34,953 nt of DNA, from assembly GCA_902496645.1 (NCBI GenBank), contig CABVBR010000008.1, positions 1 through 34,953 on the forward strand. The letters are read 5' to 3'. Below, piece after piece: positions 1 through 7,319 of this stretch. Position numbers and translations under genes: made by a program. Below the pieces are notes generated by a model. The model had not been told where the DNA came from, searched no databases, and was given only the letters and a program-made list of their open reading frames with translations. The DNA is from an uncultured Collinsella sp. (GTDB lineage Bacteria; Actinomycetota; Coriobacteriia; Coriobacteriales; Coriobacteriaceae). Position 1 is the first letter of the stretch. Every line of letters begins with the position of its first letter.

Positions 1-88
1 GCGAAGCGCACGGCGGGGTCCTGACATGTCCGAGGACGATTTGGGAGGTAAGCCCTGGGGCCTCCGATGAGAGCAGTTTCGGCCGAGG

Positions 89-1168
89 CTATTCGTCGCC
101 GAAGCTGATGCCCAACGCCTTGGCCTCGCGCACCAGGTCGCTCTGGGGATCGACATACTTGAGCTTGCCGGCGACCTCCTCGAGCGGCATGTGGCACATC
201 TTGCCGTCACGCAGGGCAATCATGTAGCCAAACTCGCCACGCAGGCAGCCGAGCGCGGCCTCGACGCCGCACTGGGTCGCAAAGATGCGGTCCTGGGCGT
301 CGGGCTGACCGCCGCGCTGCGTGTGACCGGGGATGGCGACGCGGGTCTCGCGACCGGTCTTGGCCTCGATCTCCTTGGCGATGTCGTAGACAATCGACGG
401 GCTCGTGCGCTCGGCAAGCTTCTTCTTGTACTCCTTCTTGGGCAGCGCCGCGTCCTCCTTGGAGATGGCACCCTCGGCGACGGCCACGATGGTAAAACGG
501 CTGCCGGTCTCCATGCGATGTTCGATGGTCTTGATGACGTTGTCCATATCATAGGGGATTTCGGGGATCAGGATAACGTCCGCACCGCCCGCGACGCCGG
601 CATACAGCGGAATCCAGCCGACCTTGTGGCCCATGATCTCGATAACAAACACGCGCCCGTGACTCGACGCGGTGGTGTGGACGTCGTCGATGCACTTGGT
701 GGCGACGTCGATGGCGCTCGTAAAGCCAAACGTCATCTCGGTGCCCCAGGTGTCGTTATCGATGGTCTTGGGCAGGGCGATAACGTTGAGGCCCTCTTCG
801 CGCAGGCGGTTGGCGGTCTTGGTGGAGCCGTTGCCGCCCAGCATGAACAGGCAGTCGAGCTGCAGCTTGTGATAGGTGTGGACCATCGCCGGCACCTTCT
901 CGACGCCGTCAGCCTCGGGAGTATCCAGGCGCTTGAACGGCGTACGGCTCGTGCCCAGGATGGTGCCGCCGCGGGTGAGGATGCCGCTAAAATCGGCGGG
1001 CGTCATGACGCGGAACCTGCTGTAGATAAGGCCCTGGTAGCCGTCTTCAAAACCATAAATCTCGATAGGCTCTTCGCTATTGGTCATGAGCGTTTTGACG
1101 ATGCCGCGCATGGTGGCGTTGAGCGCCTGGCAGTCGCCGCCACTGGTAAGAAGACCGATCCTGAGCAT
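89..1168 (-). CDS. pfkA: 6-phosphofructokinase
   Basis: Phosphorylates fructose 6-phosphate to fructose 1,6-bisphosphate in glycolysis, in the cytoplasm. The 359-residue protein opens with the nucleotide-loop motif LLTSGGDCQALNA (7-18). It has GGNGS at 111-115, the catalytic PKTIDND at 133-139 and MGHKVGW at 179-185, all in PFK order. Gly at the second loop position (114) fits ATP use, whereas Lys134 replaces the Gly usual in the ATP-only enzymes and is shared with pyrophosphate-dependent ones. The donor (ATP or PPi) is therefore not settled by sequence; ATP is my preference. The start ATG at 1168 follows an AAGGATTC stretch. It stands alone, separated from the upstream gene by a strong hairpin. 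Confidence 0.95.
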   Translation of the reverse strand: MLRIGLLTSGGDCQALNATMRGIVKTLMTNSEEPIEIYGFEDGYQGLIYSRFRVMTPADFSGILTRGGTILGTSRTPFKRLDTPEADGVEKVPAMVHTYHKLQLDCLFMLGGNGSTKTANRLREEGLNVIALPKTIDNDTWGTEMTFGFTSAIDVATKCIDDVHTTASSHGRVFVIEIMGHKVGWIPLYAGVAGGADVILIPEIPYDMDNVIKTIEHRMETGSRFTIVAVAEGAISKEDAALPKKEYKKKLAERTSPSIVYDIAKEIEAKTGRETRVAIPGHTQRGGQPDAQDRIFATQCGVEAALGCLRGEFGYMIALRDGKMCHMPLEEVAGKLKYVDPQSDLVREAKALGISFGDE

Positions 1169-1206
1169 GATGAATCCTTCCGGGCAAGTTACAACATGCG
1201 CATAAG

Positions 1207-1239
1207 TTTACCCCCGCACACTGTTGATACGGGGGTAAA
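1207..1239 (-). terminator. Hairpin between amide hydrolase and pfkA
   Basis: A perfect 10-bp stem (TTTACCCCCG at 1207-1216 pairing with 1230-1239) with a 13-base loop. It lies downstream of the gene ending at 1309 and upstream of pfkA, both on the minus strand. The T tract after it is weak, so it may be a terminator of the upstream gene or a structure in the pfkA leader. Confidence 0.5.
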
Positions 1240-1308
1240 ACGTGTTAGCTCAAGCGTATAGAAATGTAAACAACGTCAGGCGAGCGTAAGGACGACGGTG
1301 CCAGCTCC

Positions 1309-2394
1309 TTACAGCGCGAAGGCGTCGACGTCGCCCCAGTGGCGGCGCAGCGTGATGGCGGCAGCGGGCTCGGTGTTGTCGAAGATGACCGACCACTGCG
1401 TGTTGCTGGTGATGTCTTCCGGATTGGGCTCTTGCGCCGCAGCGCGCAGGGCCTTCCAAGCGACTGCCTCGTCTTGGGCACCGACATGGGCGTCGAGGAC
1501 ATCGGCGATGGCGATGGCGCGTTCCTTGCCATGGCCCAGTTCGCCGTTCTTTTGGTTGGGTAGCACTTCGGCACCATAGCAGGCGTAGAAGTTCGTAACC
1601 TGGCGCACGGGCGTCGCCTTGCATGCGCGGTCGGGGTCGCGCGGATCCCACTCCACCACCCGCGCGTCACCGGCGGCGTCGTTGATAAAGAAGTGGTAAT
1701 CGCGTCCTGCCATGGCGTGCATGTCGTAGGCAGAAAGCAGGTCGACAGCTTCTTGCGTGGTGGCGGCACGGTCGAGCACCAGGCGGATGGCGAGCGAAGT
1801 GTTGATGACGGGGCGCTGCGTGTCCTGGTCACAGGGCTTGGAATCCAGGGTGAGCACGGCAATGGACACGCCGCATTCGTTAACACCGTCGAGCTGGGCA
1901 AGCGGGCCCATGAGTGCGGCGGCGCGTCCGGCGACGGAGTCAAGCGGAGTGTTATCGCCCAGGTTGTTAAGGGCCGCAAAGCCGATGGAGGCATAGCCGT
2001 CGCGCGGGTGATTGCGCACCAGCAGTGCCGAGGTGTCGTCCTTAAAGTCGTAATTGCGACCGGTGCGCACGCGGCCTTCGGCATCCACGGCGACAAAAGC
2101 GCTGCAGGCAAACTGGGGCGCCTGGACATGTGCCGGCACGCCGGGGAGCACCTGAGCCACTACGGCATCGATGTAGGCCTGGTCGTCGCGCACGCCAGCG
2201 GCGATGATGCGATCAAGATCGTAGTCGTAGGCGATGTCGATTGCGTACAGGTCATAGCCATCCGCATAGTCGGTCAAGCGTTTGAGCGACGCGGCGGACT
2301 TGATTTGCTTGCGGTGAACGATGCCGGCGGCAGCGGCAAGGCCGACGGCGACTCCCGCGACACCGCAGGCGATGGCAATGTTACGTGGCTTCAT
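1309..2394 (-). CDS. Ntn-type linear amide hydrolase (choloylglycine hydrolase-like), membrane-anchored
   Basis: Predicted to cut a linear amide (C-N) bond. The 361-residue protein has a hydrophobic N-terminal segment (about 6-25, alanine/valine/glycine-rich) like a signal anchor. A Cys-Ser-Ala-Phe motif follows at residue 97, and about 15 residues later comes the R-N-Y-D-F motif of the choloylglycine hydrolase / acyl-CoA:6-APA acyltransferase fold, with N-E-C-G-V-S near 172. In this family the Cys becomes the N-terminal nucleophile after removal of what precedes it. Here that means autocleavage at 96/97, or catalysis from an internal Cys. The substrate (bile salt, penicillin or N-acyl amino acid) cannot be told. 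The start ATG at 2394 has a GAGAGGAG ribosome site. It stands alone, divergent from the M18 peptidase. Confidence 0.8.
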   Translation of the reverse strand: MKPRNIAIACGVAGVAVGLAAAAGIVHRKQIKSAASLKRLTDYADGYDLYAIDIAYDYDLDRIIAAGVRDDQAYIDAVVAQVLPGVPAHVQAPQFACSAFVAVDAEGRVRTGRNYDFKDDTSALLVRNHPRDGYASIGFAALNNLGDNTPLDSVAGRAAALMGPLAQLDGVNECGVSIAVLTLDSKPCDQDTQRPVINTSLAIRLVLDRAATTQEAVDLLSAYDMHAMAGRDYHFFINDAAGDARVVEWDPRDPDRACKATPVRQVTNFYACYGAEVLPNQKNGELGHGKERAIAIADVLDAHVGAQDEAVAWKALRAAAQEPNPEDITSNTQWSVIFDNTEPAAAITLRRHWGDVDAFAL

Positions 2395-2555
2395 GACGAC
2401 TCCTCTCGTCCTGTTAGTGCAATTGTCGCAAAAGGAGCGCGGGCATGATGACTCAACTTGGTGAGCGGCGCGGAATTAAGCACGGAATGAAGAGTGCGGC
2501 GCCGGCGCGGCGGGGTATGCTGGAGGGGACCATCAACCCAGCGAAAGGGGAGAGC

Positions 2556-3941
2556 ATGACGGATCAGGAAACGCCCGAGCGCGCGCATGTGACGGCCGAC
2601 GATATCGAGGCCGCCAACGACCTTATCGACTTTATCGAGGCATGCCCCAGCATGTTTCATACGGCGGCGACCATTATGGCCGAGCTCGACGAGGCGGGCT
2701 TTACCTATCTGCCCGAGAATGCGGCGTGGGACATCGAGCCGGGCGGGCGTTATTACACGCAGCGCAACACCTCGAGCGTCGTTGCCTTTAAGGTGGGCGA
2801 GGACCTGGCCGCGACGTGGGGCGAGGACGGCGTTGCCGGTGACTATCATTTTCAGCTCACGGCGTCGCACAGCGATTCGCCGACGTTTAAGGTCAAGGCC
2901 GTGCCCGAGCTCGACGGCGCGGGCGAGACGCTGCGCCTGAACACCGAGGCCTACGGCGGCATGATCGACTACACCTGGTTCGATCGCCCGCTGGCGCTTG
3001 CGGGCCGCGTGCTGGTGCGCGAGGGTGGCCGCATTGAGAGTCGTTTGCTTGCCACCGAGCGCGAGGTCGCTATTATCCCGAGCCTTGCCATCCATATGAA
3101 CCGTGGCGTCAACGAGGGCTTTGCTCCCAACCGATCCGTCGACCTGTGCCCGCTCATCAGCGCCGGCGATCTTAAGCAGGGCGACTTTGATGCTCTGATC
3201 GCCGAAGAGCTGGATGTTGAGCCTGAGCAGATTCTTGGCCGCGATCTGTTCCTGGTCAATCGCCAGGATGCGCGCATTTGGGGCTGGGCCGACGAGTTTA
3301 TCTCGACGCCCAAGCTCGACGACCTGGCCTGCGCCCACACTTCGCTGCAAGCTTTTTTGGGTGCCGAGAACGCGCACGATGTTTCGGTCTTCTGCTGCTT
3401 CGATAACGAGGAGGTCGGCTCCGAGACCAAGCAGGGCGCCATGTCGACGTTCTTGGCCGACGCGCTGCGCCGCATCAACGGATCGCTGGGCTTCGATGAC
3501 GAGTCGTACCACCGTGCGCTTGCCGCTTCGATGCTCGTGAGCTGCGACAACGCGCATGCCGTGCACCCCAACCACGCTGAGAAGTGCGACGTCCGCAACC
3601 AGGTTGTGCTCAACGGCGGCATCGTCATCAAGGAGGCCGCCAACCAGCACTACTGCACCGATGCCTTTAGCCGCGCGGTGTTCCAGGCCATCTGCGACGA
3701 CGCCGACGTGCCTACGCAGGCCTTCGCCAACAAGAGCGACATGGCCGGCGGCTCCACCCTCGGCAACCTGTCCAACATGCAGGCGAGCATGCACGCCGTG
3801 GACGTGGGCCTGCCGCAGCTTGCCATGCACTCAAGCTACGAGACCGGCGGCGTCCGCGACGTAATGCACGCCATCCGCGCCCTCACCGCCTTCTACGAGC
3901 GAAACCTAACCATCAACGGCGCCGAAAGCGTAGAGCTCTAA
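2556..3941 (+). CDS. M18 family aminopeptidase
   Basis: Cytoplasmic metallo-aminopeptidase that removes N-terminal residues, often acidic ones, from peptides. The 461-residue protein carries the M18 signature in order: S-H-S-D-S-P (104-109, first metal ligand), the YGG...DYTWFDRPL block (133-146), K-L-D-D (253-256), the catalytic F-D-N-E-E-V-G-S (282-289), C-D-N-A-H-A-V-H-P-N-H downstream, and a C-terminal MHSSYETGG. The reading frame is open from 2445, but ATG 2556 is preferred because GAAAGGGGAGAG precedes it and homology begins after it. It stands alone; a hairpin/repeat follows directly after the stop. Confidence 0.93.
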   Translation: MTDQETPERAHVTADDIEAANDLIDFIEACPSMFHTAATIMAELDEAGFTYLPENAAWDIEPGGRYYTQRNTSSVVAFKVGEDLAATWGEDGVAGDYHFQLTASHSDSPTFKVKAVPELDGAGETLRLNTEAYGGMIDYTWFDRPLALAGRVLVREGGRIESRLLATEREVAIIPSLAIHMNRGVNEGFAPNRSVDLCPLISAGDLKQGDFDALIAEELDVEPEQILGRDLFLVNRQDARIWGWADEFISTPKLDDLACAHTSLQAFLGAENAHDVSVFCCFDNEEVGSETKQGAMSTFLADALRRINGSLGFDDESYHRALAASMLVSCDNAHAVHPNHAEKCDVRNQVVLNGGIVIKEAANQHYCTDAFSRAVFQAICDDADVPTQAFANKSDMAGGSTLGNLSNMQASMHAVDVGLPQLAMHSSYETGGVRDVMHAIRALTAFYERNLTINGAESVEL

Positions 3942-3978
3942 AACCCGCCAAAAAGGGATGTTGATTTTGGCAGGTTTT
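3942..3978 (+). terminator. Terminator-like hairpin, copy 1 of a repeated element
   Basis: AACCCGCCAAAA pairs, with one mismatch, with TTTTGGCAGGTTTT at 3965-3978, directly after the aminopeptidase stop, and ends in a T run. A close copy lies at 5160-5196, including the conserved GCCAAAAAGGGA and the ATC-GGCAAA tail. It can act as a terminator and also belongs to a small dispersed repeat family. Confidence 0.6.
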
Positions 3979-4062
3979 ATCTGGGCAAATGCTAACAGCT
4001 AGCTAACCAGACCCCATTGCACCAAAAAGGGAGAATGCCGCAGGTTGAGCAAAAGTCAGCGA

Positions 4063-4160
4063 GAGCCCGCCAGAGCGAGCAAGGTGACGTGAAAGAGGAG
4101 GGCATAGGCCTTTTGGCCATGCCCGACGATTGAACGTCAGATTGCCGCTCTGGCGGGCTC
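4063..4160. repeat. 98-bp nested palindrome, possible structured RNA
   Basis: Four concentric inverted repeats share one axis: GAGCCCGCCAGAGCG (4063-4077) with 4146-4160, GACGT (4086-4090) with 4134-4138, GGGCAT (4100-4105) with 4119-4124, and GGCC (4107-4110) with 4115-4118 around a TTTT loop. The 263-base gap between the aminopeptidase and the dehydrogenase holds this, the repeat before it and the hairpin after it; no gene is supported there. It may be a palindromic mobile repeat, a bidirectional terminator or a small structured RNA. Confidence 0.6.
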
Positions 4161-4173
4161 GCAGCGTCGAGCA

Positions 4174-4201
4174 GTTCCGGCGTTTGGTAAAACGCCGGAA
4201 C
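4174..4201 (-). terminator. Hairpin after the dehydrogenase gene
   Basis: A perfect 12-bp stem, GTTCCGGCGTTT (4174-4185) with 4190-4201, and a 4-base loop. It begins three bases beyond the dehydrogenase stop on the minus strand. No long T tract follows, so it may also protect the mRNA end. Confidence 0.5.
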
Positions 4202-4204
4202 AAA

Positions 4205-5140
4205 TTAGTGTTCGATCCAGCAGCGAAGCGTTTCGCCGGCCTGCAGGTGGCGTAGGTTCTCCGCGGCGATGTCGACCACATTGTTGAGCGTGGCGGCCAA
4301 GTGGAACCAGCCCGAGACGTGCGGCGTGATGAGCATGTTGGGCGCATCCCACAGGGGGCTTGTCGCAGGCAGCGGCTCGGGGTCGGTGACGTCGACCGCG
4401 GCGCCGGCGAGATGTCCTGACTCCAGGGCCGCAACCAAGTCGTCGGCGACCACAAGATCGCCGCGGCCGCCGTTGGCAAAGAAGGCGCCCGGTTTCATCG
4501 CGGCGAAGAACTCGGCGTTCGCCAGGCCGCGGGTCTCGGGTGTGCTAGGCATAAAGGATGCGACGATGTCAGCCTCGGCCAGGCGCTCGGGCAGGGCGTC
4601 TATGCCGTCCATATCCTCAAATACAATGGGGTAGACGAGCGGATGGCGTTTGATGCCGCGGACGTGCGCGCCCATGCTGCGGCAGAGCGTGGCAAAGTGG
4701 CCGCCAATGTCGCCCGCGCCCAGTACCAGCACGTTGGCGTTTTTGAGCGAGGTAACCGGCCCCAGGTCCTCCCAGCGATGCTCGCGCTGCAGGTCCTGGT
4801 AGCCAGGCAGGCGCTTCATCATGGACAAAACCATCGCAAACATGTGCTCACTCACGGCCTGGCCGTAGGCACCTACCGAGCAGGAAAGCTTGGCGTCTGC
4901 CGGCACGGTGCCGGCGGCGAGATAATCGTCATAGCCGGCGCTCTGCAGCTGCAGCAGTTGGAGATGCTCGCATGCGGTGAGCATGGCGGGATTGATATTA
5001 CCCAGGATGACGTCGGCATCGGCGACCTGTTCGCGCGTAACGGCATCGGCGCTCGTATAGATAAAGTCCTCGCCCGGAGCACTCGACTCAAGGATCGCGC
5101 GATGACGATCGTTGACGGGCAGCAAAACCAAGATGTTCAC
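4205..5140 (-). CDS. D-2-hydroxyacid dehydrogenase
   Basis: NAD(P)-dependent interconversion of a 2-keto acid and a D-2-hydroxy acid. Numbered from the chosen GTG start, the 311-residue protein has the Rossmann motif GAGDIGG (141-147), the catalytic Arg226 in NGGRGDLV, Glu255 in DVTDPEPLP and His274 in TPHVSG, which is the full Arg-Glu-His set. The GTG at 5140 is preferred over the in-frame TTG at 5167 because GGAGAGGA lies just upstream and the first beta strand (NILVLLP) starts there. Lactate, glycerate, phosphoglycerate and 2-ketoisocaproate are all possible substrates. It stands alone. Confidence 0.88.
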   Translation of the reverse strand: MNILVLLPVNDRHRAILESSAPGEDFIYTSADAVTREQVADADVILGNINPAMLTACEHLQLLQLQSAGYDDYLAAGTVPADAKLSCSVGAYGQAVSEHMFAMVLSMMKRLPGYQDLQREHRWEDLGPVTSLKNANVLVLGAGDIGGHFATLCRSMGAHVRGIKRHPLVYPIVFEDMDGIDALPERLAEADIVASFMPSTPETRGLANAEFFAAMKPGAFFANGGRGDLVVADDLVAALESGHLAGAAVDVTDPEPLPATSPLWDAPNMLITPHVSGWFHLAATLNNVVDIAAENLRHLQAGETLRCWIEH

Positions 5141-5159
5141 AAGCAGTCCTCTCCGCTCA

Positions 5160-5196
5160 CCTGCCAAAAAGGGACAGGTTTATTTTGGCAGGTTTT
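5160..5196. repeat. Palindromic element, copy 2
   Basis: CCTGCCAAAA (5160-5169) pairs perfectly with TTTTGGCAGG (5183-5192) and is followed by TTTTATC. The sequence closely repeats that at 3942-3978. It sits directly upstream of the dehydrogenase start, so on that strand it would lie in the leader. Confidence 0.6.
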
Positions 5197-5217
5197 ATCA
5201 GGCAAAACGTTCAAATA

Positions 5218-5262
5218 AAACGCCGGATGCAAGACGGGTGGGCCCGCCAGCATCCGGCGTTT
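5218..5262 (-). terminator. Terminator of map
   Basis: A perfect 13-bp stem, AAACGCCGGATGC (5218-5230) with 5250-5262. On the minus strand it lies just after the map stop and runs into GTTTTATTT, a classical intrinsic terminator. Confidence 0.8.
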
Positions 5263-5268
5263 GCACGG

Positions 5269-6156
5269 CTACCAGCTCAGCAGCTCGTAGCCATCTTCGG
5301 TTACGACCAGCTGTACCTCGCACTGAGCCGAGTCACTGCCGTCTTTGGTGCGCACACACCAGCCATCGCCCTTGCTAATCTTGATGTCGGGCGCTCCGGC
5401 ATTGACCATGGGCTCAATGGTAAAGACCATGCCCGGAGCCATGATGGTGTCCACATCGGGTGCCTCGGTGGTGAAGCCCACAAACGGGTCCTCGTGGAAC
5501 TCCTTACCGATGCCGTGTCCGCCGTACTCGCGCACCACGCTAAAGCCGGCGTCCTCGACCGTCTTCTGAACGGCCTCGGCCATCACGGACAGCGGCAGCC
5601 ACGGCTTAACGGCGGCAAGGCCTGCCTCCACGCTGGCGCGGGTGACATCGACCAGGCGCTGGCGCTCGGCCGAGACCTCGCCGATGCAGAACATGCGGCT
5701 CGAATCGCTAAAGTAGCCGTCCAGGATCGTGGAGCAGTCCACGTTGACGATATCGCCTTCGCGAAGCACGTCCGTATCGCAGGGAATGCCGTGGCAGACC
5801 ACATCGTTGATCGAGGTGCACACGCTCTTGGGATAGCCCTCGTAGTTGAGGTCGGCCGGCGTGCCGCCGTGCTCGACGGTGTAATCGTAGATCATCTGGT
5901 CGATCTGGTTGGTGGTCATGCCCGCGGCGATATGCTCGCCCACGTAGTCGAGCACGCCCACGTTGATGGCCGCCGAGCGCTTGATGCCCTCGATGTCGGC
6001 GGGCGTCTTGTAGAGCGTGCGAGGCAGAACGTTCCAGCCCTCCTCCCACAGGCGCTCGAGACGCTCATCGAAGGCGCTGTGACATTTCTTATATTTTTTG
6101 CCGCTACCGCACCAGCAAGCGTCGTTGCGGCCGGGCACAGGTCCATTGTCATACAT
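5269..6156 (-). CDS. map: Methionine aminopeptidase type I with SEC-C zinc motif
   Basis: Removes the initiator methionine from new proteins. The 295-residue protein starts with a SEC-C metal-binding motif (CWCGSGKKYKKCH; Cys14, Cys16, Cys25, His26), seen in longer bacterial MetAPs where it is thought to help ribosome or zinc binding. The pita-bread catalytic domain keeps all five metal ligands by alignment with E. coli MetAP: Asp140, Asp151, His214 (GGHGIG), Glu248 (TIEPM) and Glu280 (AQCEVQ), plus substrate-side His122. ATG 6156 follows AAAGGAAG. It stands alone and ends in a good terminator. Confidence 0.96.
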   Translation of the reverse strand: MYDNGPVPGRNDACWCGSGKKYKKCHSAFDERLERLWEEGWNVLPRTLYKTPADIEGIKRSAAINVGVLDYVGEHIAAGMTTNQIDQMIYDYTVEHGGTPADLNYEGYPKSVCTSINDVVCHGIPCDTDVLREGDIVNVDCSTILDGYFSDSSRMFCIGEVSAERQRLVDVTRASVEAGLAAVKPWLPLSVMAEAVQKTVEDAGFSVVREYGGHGIGKEFHEDPFVGFTTEAPDVDTIMAPGMVFTIEPMVNAGAPDIKISKGDGWCVRTKDGSDSAQCEVQLVVTEDGYELLSW

Positions 6157-6200
6157 GGTTAACTTCCTTTCATCCGCAGCTAGTATAGCCCACCCGCAGA

Positions 6201-6282
6201 GCAGCTCATTTGAGACGGGGCTAATTTGACTGGTATAAGACGTGTCGTATCAGTCAAAAAAGCCCCGTCCCAAATGAGCTGC
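6201..6282. repeat. 82-bp near-perfect palindrome
   Basis: Arms 6201-6240 and 6243-6282 match with only a few mismatches; the outer 12 bases (GCAGCTCATTTG) and the GACGGGGCT block pair. It lies between the radical SAM gene and map, both minus strand. It is longer than a normal terminator and has no dominant T tract, so a palindromic intergenic repeat or bidirectional terminator is likelier. Confidence 0.6.
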
Positions 6283-6299
6283 TGTTGGGCGGCCGCGGG

Positions 6300-7076
6300 T
6301 TAGTAACTTACTTGGCAGGGGATGCCGAGGGCTTGGACCCGCGCGGCGATGGTGTCGAGCGCTTTGGGCGCGGCTTTGGCAAGGCCGGCAGCCGGCGTCT
6401 CGCGCGCCACCGTGTAGATGGTCGCCTCTTGCGGACGAATACGCTCAAGCGCCGCAAGCCAGGGGCCAACGTACCGCTCGCCCGTGTTGTCGACGGACTT
6501 GCCCTGGTACTCACCGGTCAAAAAGATCGTCTGGATAATGACGTGACCGTCAAAGCTCGCGAACGTCTCGATCTGGTGCTCGACGTCGTAGGGGCCGACG
6601 GGCTGGTCGAGCAGCTGGATAAACGCCGGATCGACCGTGTCGAGCTTAAGGATGTTGTCATCGACCATCATGAGTGCGTCGTGCACCTCGGGGCGATCAG
6701 CACGTGTGCCGTTGGAGAGCACGGCGATCTTGGTGCTCGGGGCCAGCTTATCGCGCAGTGCGACGGCGCCGGCGATGGCCTGCGGAAACTCTGGTGCGGC
6801 GGTGGGCTCGCCGTTGCCGGCAAACGTGATGACATCGGGAAGTTCGCCCTCGGCGGCCATCTCGCGCAGCTTGGCTTCGAGCGCGTCGAGCACCACGGCG
6901 GCGGTGTTATGCGACTCGTGGCAGGGACGCTCTGCGTTAAGGCCGTTTTCACAGTAAATGCAGTCGAACGTGCAGATTTTGCCGCTAGCCGGCATCATAT
7001 TGACGCCGAGCGAAAGACCGAGGCGACGGCTGCGGACGGGCCCAAAGATCGGACTCGCATTTAAAAACGTAGACAT
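6300..7076 (-). CDS. Radical SAM protein, COG0731-like
   Basis: Predicted S-adenosylmethionine radical enzyme, 258 residues. The [4Fe-4S]/SAM motif is C-T-F-D-C-I-Y-C (Cys35, Cys39, Cys42), preceded by GPVRSRRLGLSLGVN, typical of the COG0731 group (related in its core to wybutosine enzymes), with the glycine-rich FAGNGEPT about 70 residues on. The target is unknown. The frame stays open to 7244, but residues before ATG 7076 come from repeated non-homologous DNA; GAGGAG lies upstream of 7076. Its first 27 codons are duplicated as a frameshifted fragment at 15784-15862, so this copy is the intact one. Confidence 0.85.
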   Translation of the reverse strand: MSTFLNASPIFGPVRSRRLGLSLGVNMMPASGKICTFDCIYCENGLNAERPCHESHNTAAVVLDALEAKLREMAAEGELPDVITFAGNGEPTAAPEFPQAIAGAVALRDKLAPSTKIAVLSNGTRADRPEVHDALMMVDDNILKLDTVDPAFIQLLDQPVGPYDVEHQIETFASFDGHVIIQTIFLTGEYQGKSVDNTGERYVGPWLAALERIRPQEATIYTVARETPAAGLAKAAPKALDTIAARVQALGIPCQVSY

Positions 7077-7161
7077 AGGCACATGCTCCTCAAGACAGTT
7101 GAGCCTAAGCATAGCAGCGTCGCCGACGTGCAGCCCGCGTGCCTGGGTGCTATTGATTAAG
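6997..7161. repeat. 165-bp direct repeat, left copy
   Basis: Matches 15784-15947 in the same orientation with about nine substitutions and one 1-base gap by eye. It covers the first 27 codons and leader of the radical SAM gene and ends at the shared TATTGATTAAG. Both copies include the self-complementary GCTCCTCAAGACAGTTGAGC. With the right copy it brackets the whole reductase module. Confidence 0.9.
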
Positions 7162-7258
7162 CCGAAATGAGCTCTGTCCCCTCGCGTTCGACCTCCTCTA
7201 GCAATCGCATAAGGGGCGAGAACTGACATCCATGGATTACACATGGATCGCCGAGATC
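7157..7258 (-). pseudogene. Fragment of a PucR-type regulator gene
   Basis: Translates on the minus strand as a run containing DPCVIHGCQFSPL and RLLEE.EREGTEL, nearly identical to residues encoded at about 16347-16433 in the second regulator. It ends at an in-frame TAA inside the start of the left direct repeat. Upstream of it, towards 7318, the frame is open but no longer resembles the regulator. This is a gene remnant joined to the leader of the radical SAM gene. The 243-base gap 7077-7319 holds only this and the direct repeat. Confidence 0.75.
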
Positions 7259-7319
7259 AAAAGCGAGCTTCCGAGGTGGCGGAAGAAGTGCGATAGGTAC
7301 AATCGCTAGCTCTTATCCG

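Noticed and set aside
1..88. Possible gene end before pfkA
   Set aside because: Short open stretches on both strands without recognisable protein or ribosome site; too little sequence to support a call.
89..1168. Calling PfkA pyrophosphate-dependent
   Set aside because: Lys134 fits PPi enzymes but the second loop residue is Gly114, not the Asp that marks them, so the donor is left open.
2391..3830. 479-codon minus-strand frame opposite the aminopeptidase
   Set aside because: Shadow of the M18 gene; no recognisable motif.
4003..4479. 158-codon minus-strand frame over the nested palindrome
   Set aside because: Overlaps the dehydrogenase gene in another frame and has no ribosome site or motif.
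7077..7244. N-terminal extension of the radical SAM protein to 7244
   Set aside because: It translates repeat DNA and a regulator fragment in the wrong frame; family homology starts at 7076.
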